A stretch of 64,000 bases of DNA from JBBSBL01 sp963735885 (lineage in GTDB: Bacteria > Actinomycetota > Thermoleophilia > Solirubrobacterales > Solirubrobacteraceae). The DNA is taken from positions 124,001 to 188,000 of the forward strand of contig CAVTMP010000003.1 in the NCBI GenBank assembly GCA_963735885.1, written 5' to 3'. Made by a program: the position numbers and the translations under genes. Numbering within the stretch: position 1 is the stretch's first letter; every line of letters begins with the position of its first letter. The notes below the pieces were generated by a model that was not told the DNA's origin, did not search any database, and saw nothing but the letters and a program-made list of their open reading frames with translations. This document shows, piece after piece, positions 20,185-27,656 of this stretch.

Positions 20185-21725
20185 GACGGATCGCCGCCAT
20201 CGCGCTGATCCTCGTCGCCGCCATGGTGATCCTCGTCGCGGGGACCGGGGCGAAGGACGACGGCGGCACCTACCTCGTCCGCGCGATCTTCGACAACGGG
20301 AACGCCGTGACGCCGGGCGAGCAGGTCCGGGTGGCCGGGGTGACGATCGGGACGATCCAGTCGCTCGACGTCACGCCGGCCAAGAAGGCGGCGCTCGTCC
20401 TCGACATCACCGACGCCGGCTACCAGGACTTCCGCGCCGACGCCCACTGCACCATCCGCCCGCAGTCGCTGATCGGCGAGCAGTACGTCGAGTGCGAGCC
20501 GACCCTGCCCCGGGCCCCCGGGCAGCCCGAGGCGCCCCCGCTGCGGAAGATCGACCGCGGTCCGGCCAAGGGGCAGTACCTGCTGCCGGTCGCCCGGACG
20601 TCCTCGCCGGTCGGCATCGACCTCATCAACGACATCCTGCGCGTGCCCCAGCGCCAGCGCCTCGGGCTCATCCTGGGCGAGTTCGGCGTGGGGCTGGCCG
20701 GCAACGGCGCGACGCTCAACTCGGTGATCAAGCGGGCGAACCCGGCGCTCCAGCAGACCGACCAGGTCCTCGCGATCCTCGCGAAGCAGAACAAGACGCT
20801 CGCGAACCTCGCCACCGAGTCCGACCGCGTGCTCACGCCGCTGGCGCGGGACCGGGCGCAGGTCCGCGGGTTCATCAACTCCGCCAACGCCGTCGGCCGC
20901 GCCACCGCCGAGAAGGGCCAGGCGCTGCAGGCCAACCTCGCGCTGCTCCCGCCGTTCCTGCGCCAGCTCACGCCGACCGCCAACGACCTCAGCGCGTTCG
21001 CCGACCAGTTCACCCCCGTGCTCACCGACCTGGGCAGCGTGGCGCCGTCGGTCAACAAGCTCGTCGAGCAGCTCGGCCCGTTCGCGCAGGCGGGGATCCC
21101 GGCCTTCCAGTCCCTCGGGCAGACGACGGACGTCGCGGCCCGCGCGCTGACCGCGGCCAAGCCGACGATCTCGGACCTCAACACCCTGACGCAGACGCTG
21201 GAGCCGGTGGCGTCGAACCTCGCGGCGCTCACCTCGAGCCTGCGCAAGACCGGCGGCATCGAGGCCCTCATGGAGTTCGCCTACTACACGGCGGCCGCGA
21301 CGAACGGCTTCGACCGCTTCGGCCACTACCTGCGCGTCGAGGTCCTCACGACGCAGATCGCCGCCTGCTCGCTGCCCAGCACGACGCCGGACGGCAACTG
21401 CACCGCGAACTTCCAGAGCGCCGGGACGGCGCGCGCCCCGCTGTCGGCCGCACAGGACCGCGCGGTCGTGCGCGAGCGGCTGGCGGCCCTCCGGGCCCAG
21501 GCGCCGACCACGGGCGCGCCGGCGGGCACGGCCTCGGGCGGACCCGTCGGCCGCGGCGCCACGGCGCCCGAGACGCTGCCGGCGCCACCCGCGGCGAAGC
21601 CGCCGGCGGCGACCGGGACCGGCCCCTCGCGCTCGGGCCGGGGCCCGTCCCGATCGGCGGGCACCAGCCCGTCCGATCGGGCCAAGGCCGGGGTGCTCGA
21701 CTACCTGCTCGGAGGCTCGCGGTGA
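20181..21725 (+). CDS. MCE family protein (mce gene 2 of 6)
   Basis: A 514-aa protein with an N-terminal anchor (residues 5-21), an MCE domain (about 30-110; PGEQVRVAGVTIGTIQSLDV) and a long Gln/Asn/Leu-rich helical region with repeats of NLA/LL motifs. A Pro/Ala/Thr/Ser-rich disordered C-terminal ~90 residues follows. Start and stop overlap their neighbours by 4 nt (ATGA, GTGA), which indicates strict co-translation and fixed stoichiometry. No lipobox is present. Confidence 0.88.
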   Translation: MRRIAAIALILVAAMVILVAGTGAKDDGGTYLVRAIFDNGNAVTPGEQVRVAGVTIGTIQSLDVTPAKKAALVLDITDAGYQDFRADAHCTIRPQSLIGEQYVECEPTLPRAPGQPEAPPLRKIDRGPAKGQYLLPVARTSSPVGIDLINDILRVPQRQRLGLILGEFGVGLAGNGATLNSVIKRANPALQQTDQVLAILAKQNKTLANLATESDRVLTPLARDRAQVRGFINSANAVGRATAEKGQALQANLALLPPFLRQLTPTANDLSAFADQFTPVLTDLGSVAPSVNKLVEQLGPFAQAGIPAFQSLGQTTDVAARALTAAKPTISDLNTLTQTLEPVASNLAALTSSLRKTGGIEALMEFAYYTAAATNGFDRFGHYLRVEVLTTQIAACSLPSTTPDGNCTANFQSAGTARAPLSAAQDRAVVRERLAALRAQAPTTGAPAGTASGGPVGRGATAPETLPAPPAAKPPAATGTGPSRSGRGPSRSAGTSPSDRAKAGVLDYLLGGSR

Positions 21726-23146
21726 GTCGCCGCCGCTCCGCCTCGGTCGCCGCCAACCCGGTTCTGATCGGCGCCGCGACGGTGCTCGTGACGATCGTCG
21801 CCGTCTTCCTCGCCTACAACGCGAACGAGGGCCTGCCGTTCGTCCCGAGCTACCAGCTCACCGCCGAGCTGCCGAACGCGGCGAACCTCGTCCGCGGCAA
21901 CGACGTGCGGATCGGCGGGACGCGGGTCGGCCTGGTCGACACGATCGCCCCGAAGACGAACCGCGACGGGTCCGTGACGGCGTTGATCACGATGAAGCTC
22001 GAGAAGAGCGTCGAGCCGATCCCCGACGACTCGACGCTGATCGTCCGCCCCCGTTCGGCACTCGGCCTGAAGTACGTCCAGATCACCCGGGGCCGGTCGA
22101 GCCGGGGCTTCGAGGACGGCGCGACGATCCCGCTCCGGCAGGCGCGCCCGGAGCCGGTGGAGATCGACCAGGTCTTCAACACCTTCGACGCGCCGACGCG
22201 CGCGGCGGCGAAGGTCAACCTCGACGAGTTCGGCAACGCCATCGCCGGCCGCGGCAGCGACCTGAACTCCGCGCTGCGCGACCTCGACCCGCTGCTGGCG
22301 GACCTCGAGCCGGTGGCGCGCAACCTGGCCAGCCGCCGGACGGACCTCGGCAACTTCTTCATTGCGCTCGAGCGCACCGCGCGGATCGTGGCCCCCGCGG
22401 CCGAGACCCAGGCCGCGCTGTTCCGCAACCTCGACGCGACCTTCAGCGCGCTCGAGGCCGTCACGCCGTCGATCCAGGCGTCGATCGTGGGCGGCCCGCC
22501 GGCGCTCGCGGAGGCGATCCGCTCGTTCCCGATCCAGCGGCCGTTCCTTCGCAACAGCACGCTGCTGCTCGCGGAGCTCGAGCCCGGCGTGCAGGCCCTC
22601 CAGCAGTCGGCACCGGTCCTCGCGAACGCGTTGACGATCGGCACGCCGACGCTCGAGCGGTCGATCACGCTGAACGAGCAGATCGCCTCGCTCGCGCGGT
22701 CGGTGCAGACCTTCGCGCAGGACCCCCGGACGAACCTCGGGATCACGCGGCTGACCGACACGACCCAGACGCTCAACCCGACGCTCGCCTTCATCAACCC
22801 CGCGCAGACGTTCTGCAACTACGCGACCCTCTTCTTCCGCAACACCGCGAGCCTGCTGAGCGAGGGGGACAGCCTCGGCACCTTCCAGCGGGCCATCATC
22901 ATCGTCAACGCCTTCGGCCCGAACGGGATCGGCGCCCCGTCCAGCGGCCAGGCCAACGGCCCGACGGAAGCGGGCAGCCCGGGCGACAACTACCTGCGCG
23001 TGACGCCCTATCCGTACACGGCCGCGCCCGGCCAGCCGAAGGTCTGCGAGGCCGGCAACGAGGTCTTCCAGCCCGGGCGCCAGCAGATCGGGCACGCGGC
23101 GCAGACGACGAACAACCGCGAGATCACCACGAGCCCGGTCAAGTAG
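21722..23146 (+). CDS. MCE family protein (mce gene 3 of 6)
   Basis: A 474-aa protein starting at GTG 21722, which overlaps the previous TGA. The anchor is near residues 12-30; the MCE domain (GNDVRIGGTRVGLVDTI) is followed by a helical tunnel segment with QVFNTFDAPTRAA, a block shared with other members of this cluster. The C-terminal part holds an FCNYATLFFRN segment and ends in a polar tail. It abuts the next gene with no gap. Confidence 0.88.
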   Translation: MSRRRSASVAANPVLIGAATVLVTIVAVFLAYNANEGLPFVPSYQLTAELPNAANLVRGNDVRIGGTRVGLVDTIAPKTNRDGSVTALITMKLEKSVEPIPDDSTLIVRPRSALGLKYVQITRGRSSRGFEDGATIPLRQARPEPVEIDQVFNTFDAPTRAAAKVNLDEFGNAIAGRGSDLNSALRDLDPLLADLEPVARNLASRRTDLGNFFIALERTARIVAPAAETQAALFRNLDATFSALEAVTPSIQASIVGGPPALAEAIRSFPIQRPFLRNSTLLLAELEPGVQALQQSAPVLANALTIGTPTLERSITLNEQIASLARSVQTFAQDPRTNLGITRLTDTTQTLNPTLAFINPAQTFCNYATLFFRNTASLLSEGDSLGTFQRAIIIVNAFGPNGIGAPSSGQANGPTEAGSPGDNYLRVTPYPYTAAPGQPKVCEAGNEVFQPGRQQIGHAAQTTNNREITTSPVK

Positions 23147-24715
23147 ATGGCGAAGACGACGAACAGCGACGGCACCCGGATCGCGCGCAAGGACCGGCAC
23201 GGCGTGAGCCCGTTCAAGGTCGGGGCCGTCGCGCTCGTGCTCATCACGGTCATCACCTACCTCGGGTTCACGAAGGACATCCCCTTCACCAGCGGCTTCC
23301 AGGTCAAGGCCGTGTTCCGGTCGGCGAACTCGATCCGGCTCAACTCGCCGGTGCGGATCGCGGGCGTGAACGTCGGCAAGGTCGTCGACGTCAGCCGCTA
23401 CAAGAACACCGACTCCGCGGTCATCACGATGGAGATCGACGACGCCGGGCTGCCGATCCACAAGGACGCGCAGCTCAAGATCCGGCCGCGGATCTTCCTC
23501 GAGGGCAACTTCTTCGTCGATCTCCGGCCGGGCTCGCCGGACACCGCGGAGGTGCGCGACGGCGACACGATCCCGGTCACCCAGACGGCGACCCCGGTCC
23601 AGCTCGACCAGGTGCTCACCGCGCTCCAGCAGGACTCGCGCGCGAACCTCCAGGAGGTGCTGATCGGGCTCGGCCGGGGACTCAACAGCAAGCCCACCGC
23701 CGCCGAGGACGCGACCCAGGACCCGCAGGTGCGCGGGAAGACCGGCGGCCAGGCGCTCAACCAGTCGCTGAACTACAGCGCCGCGGCGCTGAAGGGCGTG
23801 GCGATCGTCAACCAGGCGCTGCTCGGGGTCGAGCCGAACGACCTCAGCAAGCTCGTCACCGGGCTGGCCGGGACCTCCAAGCAGCTCGCCTCGCGCGAGG
23901 TGCAGCTCCAGGACCTCGTGACGAACTTCAACACGACGGTGGCGGCGACCGCCTCGCAGAGCACCAACCTGTCGGCCTCGATCCGCCTGCTCGTCCCGAC
24001 CCTGACCAACGCGAACCGGGCCTTCACCTCGCTCAACGCCGCGTTCCCGAACACCCGCGCCTTCGCGCGCGAGATCCTCCCGGGCGTCGAGGCCACGCCC
24101 GCCGCCATCAACGCCGGCCTCCCGTGGCTCGCGCAGGCCAACCCGCTCCTGTCCTCCAGCGAGCTCGGCGGCCTGCTCGACCAGCTCCAGCCGACCACCG
24201 TGTCGCTGGCCCAGACCGCGGCCGGCCAGCTCCAGTTCCTGCCCCAGATCAACACCGTCAACAAGTGCCTGACGAACGTGATCCTGCCGACCGGTGACCA
24301 GAAGATCTCCGACGGCGCCGTGAACACCGGGAAGGAGAACTACAAGGAGCTCTGGTACTCGCTCGTCGGCCTGGCCGGCGAGGGCCAGAACTACGACGGC
24401 AACGGCCAGTACGTGCACCTGGCCATCGGCGGCGGGCCGGTGCCGATCGTCTCCGGGCCGATGTCCGGCGGATCCGGCGACACGGTGTACGGCAAGTTCG
24501 CCGAGCCGCCGCTCGGCACCGCGCCGAAGTTCGTCCAGAAGCTCCCGCCCTTCAAGCCCACCGTGCCCTGCTACCGCCAGCCGCAGCCGGACCTCAACGG
24601 GCCGCTGTCGAAGGGCCCGGCGGAGCGGAGGGGCTCGCCCCCGCCGGCGACCGCCGCGAGCGCGACGGCGGCCCGCGCGAAGGCCAGGGCGACGGGCGGG
24701 GAGGCGCGGCGATGA
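23147..24715 (+). CDS. MCE family protein (mce gene 4 of 6)
   Basis: A 522-aa protein with a basic cytoplasmic start (RIARKDRHG), one anchor helix (about 24-42), an MCE domain (NSPVRIAGVNVGKVVDVSRY) and long helices containing LVPTLTNANRAFTSLNAAF. The Gly/Pro-rich C-terminus has a Lys/Arg/Ala tail. The start codon directly follows the previous stop. The tail overlaps the next start (ATGA). Confidence 0.88.
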   Translation: MAKTTNSDGTRIARKDRHGVSPFKVGAVALVLITVITYLGFTKDIPFTSGFQVKAVFRSANSIRLNSPVRIAGVNVGKVVDVSRYKNTDSAVITMEIDDAGLPIHKDAQLKIRPRIFLEGNFFVDLRPGSPDTAEVRDGDTIPVTQTATPVQLDQVLTALQQDSRANLQEVLIGLGRGLNSKPTAAEDATQDPQVRGKTGGQALNQSLNYSAAALKGVAIVNQALLGVEPNDLSKLVTGLAGTSKQLASREVQLQDLVTNFNTTVAATASQSTNLSASIRLLVPTLTNANRAFTSLNAAFPNTRAFAREILPGVEATPAAINAGLPWLAQANPLLSSSELGGLLDQLQPTTVSLAQTAAGQLQFLPQINTVNKCLTNVILPTGDQKISDGAVNTGKENYKELWYSLVGLAGEGQNYDGNGQYVHLAIGGGPVPIVSGPMSGGSGDTVYGKFAEPPLGTAPKFVQKLPPFKPTVPCYRQPQPDLNGPLSKGPAERRGSPPPATAASATAARAKARATGGEARR

Positions 24716-26064
24716 GGCGCGCGATCGGCAAGCACCTGCGGGACTTCATCGCGATCGTCGTGCTGATCGTCCTCGCCGGCGCGGTCGGCGCCTTCATCCT
24801 CTCCAGCCAGCGGCTCTACCTGCCGGGCTGGGTCCCGTTCGTCGGGCAGGACTTCTACACGCTGAAGGCCGAGTTCGGCACCGCTCAGGCCGTGACGCCC
24901 GGCCAGGGGCAGACGATCAACATCGCGGGCGTCCAGGTGGGCGAGATCTCGAACGTCACGCTGAAGAACGGCGTCGCGGTCGTGGAGATGGAGATCCGCC
25001 CGAAGTACGCGAAGGTCTATCCGAACGCGACCATGCTCCTGCGGCCGAAGACCGGCCTCAAGGACATGACCGTGGAGATGGATCCGGGCTCCGCCTCGGC
25101 CGGGCCGCGGCTGAAGAGCGGTGCCACGATCCCGATCTCGAACACGGCGCCGGACGTCAACCTCGACGAGATCCTGGCGGTGCTCGACGCCGACACCCGC
25201 GACTACCTCCAGCTCCTGCTGAACGGCGGCGGGGCCGGCCTGCGGGGCAACGGCCGCGAGCTCGCGCAGACCCTGCGCCGCTTCGACCCCACCTCGCGCG
25301 ACCTCGCGAAGATCACCTCGCTGCTCCAGACCCGCGCGCGCAACGTGCGGCAGGTCACGCACAACCTCCAGCTCCTGACCAACGAGCTCGGGGCCAAGGA
25401 CACCCAGCTCGCGGGCTTCGTCGACTCCTCGAACGCCGTCTTCCGCGACCTCGCCGCCCAGGACCAGAACATCCGCGAGACGCTCGCGCTGCTGCCCGGC
25501 GCGCTCGGGGCCACCAACACCGCGCTGGTGAAGGCCAACCGGCTCGCCACGGTGCTCGGCCCGACCCTCGGGGCGCTGCAGCCCGCGGCCCGCGCGCTCG
25601 GCCCGTCGCTCGAGCAGTCGACGGCGTTCTTCAAGGCGACGACGCCGGTCCTGCAGAACCAGCTGCGGCCCGACTCCCGGACGCTCCTGCCGATCGTCCA
25701 GATCCTGCGGCCCGCGGCGGCGAGGCTCGCCGCCGCGACGCCGAACCTCACGACGACCGCCAAGGTCCTCAACTACCTGTTCAACGAGCTGGCCTACAAC
25801 CCGCCCGGGTCGGCCGAGGGCTTCCTCTTCGCGCTCTCGTTCGCGAACCACAACGCGGCCGGGCTGTTCGGCAACCAGGACGGCGACGGCGTGATCCGCC
25901 GCGGGACCTTCCAGGCCTCGTGCTCGAGCCTCGGCCAGATCTTCCAGCTCGCCGACGGCTTGACCGCGGCCGGCCACCCCAGCACCCGAACCCTCGTGGA
26001 CTTCCTGCGGGCGCCGGTGTGCGCCGGGCAGGAGCCCACGACGACGACGGGGACCACCCCCTAG
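24712..26064 (+). CDS. MCE family protein (mce gene 5 of 6)
   Basis: A 450-aa protein: anchor (about 11-30), MCE domain (PGQGQTINIAGVQVGEISNVTL), helical region including LLPGALGATNTALVKANRLA, and a short Thr-rich end (TTTTGTTP). It overlaps the previous gene by ATGA. Codon choice is the normal GC3-rich pattern up to its last codon, which makes the change in the next gene abrupt. Confidence 0.88.
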   Translation: MRRAIGKHLRDFIAIVVLIVLAGAVGAFILSSQRLYLPGWVPFVGQDFYTLKAEFGTAQAVTPGQGQTINIAGVQVGEISNVTLKNGVAVVEMEIRPKYAKVYPNATMLLRPKTGLKDMTVEMDPGSASAGPRLKSGATIPISNTAPDVNLDEILAVLDADTRDYLQLLLNGGGAGLRGNGRELAQTLRRFDPTSRDLAKITSLLQTRARNVRQVTHNLQLLTNELGAKDTQLAGFVDSSNAVFRDLAAQDQNIRETLALLPGALGATNTALVKANRLATVLGPTLGALQPAARALGPSLEQSTAFFKATTPVLQNQLRPDSRTLLPIVQILRPAAARLAAATPNLTTTAKVLNYLFNELAYNPPGSAEGFLFALSFANHNAAGLFGNQDGDGVIRRGTFQASCSSLGQIFQLADGLTAAGHPSTRTLVDFLRAPVCAGQEPTTTTGTTP

Positions 26065-26067
26065 CCC

Positions 26068-27549
26068 ATGCAGAAGCAAGCCCCCACCCTCGGTCGGCTG
26101 CTCGTGATGGTCGGGTTCGCGTTGTCGTGTTTCGGGCTGCTGTTGTTCTTGTGGTTGGCGTTCGGCGGTCCGATCCCGTTCCAGCCGAAGGGGTATCGGT
26201 TCAAGGTGAACTTCCCGAATGCGGCACAGCTCGCCCAGCAGGCGGACGTGCGGATCTCGGGCGTGCCGGTGGGGAAGGTGGTGACGACGGAGCTGGGGCC
26301 GGGGAACACGACGCAGGCGACGTTGCAGCTCGATTCGCGTTATGCGCCGATTCCGCGGGATGCGCGGGCGATTTTGCGGCAGAAGACGTTGTTGGGGGAG
26401 ACGTATGTGGAGTTGACGCCGGGGACGAGGGGGGTGGATCTGGCGGATGGTGGGACGTTGGCGGCGGGGCGGGTGCGGCCGGCGGTGCAGTTGGATGAGA
26501 TCTTTCGGGCGTTCGATGCGCCGACGCGGGCGGCGTTTCGGGCGTGGCAGCAGTCGTTGGCGGGGTCGTTGGTGGGGCGTGGGGCGGATTTGAATGCGGC
26601 GTTGGGGAATTTGCCGGGGTTTGCGTCGTCGGGGTCGGCGTTGTTGGCGACGTTGCAGGCGCAGTCGCGGGCGGTGTCGCGGTTGGTGCGCAATACGGGG
26701 GTGGTGTTCGATGCGTTGTCGGCTCGGGATGGGCAGTTGCGGTCGTTGATCGAGAACGGCAATGCGGTGTTCGCGACGACGGCGCAGCGCAATGCGGCGT
26801 TGCAGGCGACGTTTGTGGTGTTGCCGACGTTCGAGCGGGAGTCGACGGTGACGTTGCGGGCGTTGTCGGATTTCGCGGAGAACACGAATCCGTTGATCAC
26901 GCAGTTGCGTCCGGCGGTGGTGCAGCTTTCGCCGACGCTGATCGCGTTGGGGAACCTGGCCGGGCCGCTGGAGGCGTTGTTCACGGATCTGAATCCGTTG
27001 ATCGATGTGTCGCGGTCGGGGGTGGCGGGGTTGGAGTCGGTGTTGGTGGATCTGCCGCCGGTGTTGGGTCAGTTGGATCCGTTCCTGCGGCAGCTCAATC
27101 CGGTGTTGGAGTTCCTGGGTCTCTACAAGCAGGAGCTGACGGCGTTCTTCGCCAACGCGACGACGGCCACCCAGGCCACCTCTCCCGCCGACGGCCTCCA
27201 CTACCTGCGGCAGACCAACCCGTCGAACGTCGATACGCTCGCGGCCTTCCCGCACCGGGTCGGCAACGAGCGGACCAACCCCTACGCGGTGCCGGGGGCG
27301 TTCGCGAAGGGCCTGCAGAAGGGCTTCCAGTCGAGCCAGTGCCAGCCGAACAACGAACCGGCGGCGCCGACCGCGGCGCTGCCCGCCCCGCCCGCCCCGG
27401 GGGTGCCGACCCCGCCGCTCGTGGACCGGGTCAAGGCCTTCCAGTTCGGCGGCGGCCCGCCCGTCCCGGCCCCCCCGTGCGTCGTGCAGGGCACGGTGCC
27501 CGGCTTCACCACCACCTACCCCCACGTCACCGCCGCGCCGGCCCGGTGA
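26068..27549 (+). CDS. MCE family protein (mce gene 6 of 6) with mosaic codon usage
   Basis: A 493-aa protein: anchor (about 11-32), MCE domain (QADVRISGVPVGKVVTTELG), helical tunnel region, and a Pro/Ala-rich C-terminus with two cysteines. Codons from about residue 15, and overwhelmingly from residue 75 to about 350 (26290-27120), end in G or T: TTG for Leu, GCG for Ala, GAT for Asp, AAT for Asn, GGG for Gly, CGG for Arg. The first codons and the last ~130 residues use the host's C-ending codons. The reading frame and protein family are unaffected, so this looks like recombination with a foreign mce gene. Confidence 0.87.
   Translation: MQKQAPTLGRLLVMVGFALSCFGLLLFLWLAFGGPIPFQPKGYRFKVNFPNAAQLAQQADVRISGVPVGKVVTTELGPGNTTQATLQLDSRYAPIPRDARAILRQKTLLGETYVELTPGTRGVDLADGGTLAAGRVRPAVQLDEIFRAFDAPTRAAFRAWQQSLAGSLVGRGADLNAALGNLPGFASSGSALLATLQAQSRAVSRLVRNTGVVFDALSARDGQLRSLIENGNAVFATTAQRNAALQATFVVLPTFERESTVTLRALSDFAENTNPLITQLRPAVVQLSPTLIALGNLAGPLEALFTDLNPLIDVSRSGVAGLESVLVDLPPVLGQLDPFLRQLNPVLEFLGLYKQELTAFFANATTATQATSPADGLHYLRQTNPSNVDTLAAFPHRVGNERTNPYAVPGAFAKGLQKGFQSSQCQPNNEPAAPTAALPAPPAPGVPTPPLVDRVKAFQFGGGPPVPAPPCVVQGTVPGFTTTYPHVTAAPAR
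26290..27120 (+). other. Core of atypical G/T-ending codon segment
   Basis: Strand composition is strongly keto-biased (G+T), with C almost absent from third positions. The flanks, with edges fading over about 150 bp on the left and 40 bp on the right, are C-rich at third positions. No repeats or att-like sequences were seen at the edges. Confidence 0.8.
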
Positions 27550-27557
27550 GGGTCGGT

Positions 27558-27589
27558 CCGGCCGGCGACGGCCGGCCGTCGCCGGCCGG
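27558..27589 (+). terminator. Terminator of the mce operon
   Basis: A perfect 32-bp palindrome (CCGGCCGGCGAC followed by its complement around GGCCGGCC), 9 nt after the last mce stop and before the promoter of the RND gene. Confidence 0.75.
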
Positions 27590-27644
27590 GCCGATGGCCG
27601 ATCTCGTGGCCGGGTCGCCGGCGCGGGGCGCGAAATCGATGATC

Positions 27645-27650
27645 TAGCCT
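27645..27650 (+). promoter_or_regulatory. -10 box of RND transporter gene
   Basis: TAGCCT, 6 nt before the ATG at 27657. Confidence 0.5.
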
Positions 27651-27656
27651 GCCGGC

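Noticed and set aside
26340..26984. Long antisense open frame (214 codons) inside the sixth mce gene
   Set aside because: It is a by-product of the G/T-ending codons, which remove stops on the other strand; it has no family-like sequence and is extremely Asn/Ala/Arg-rich.
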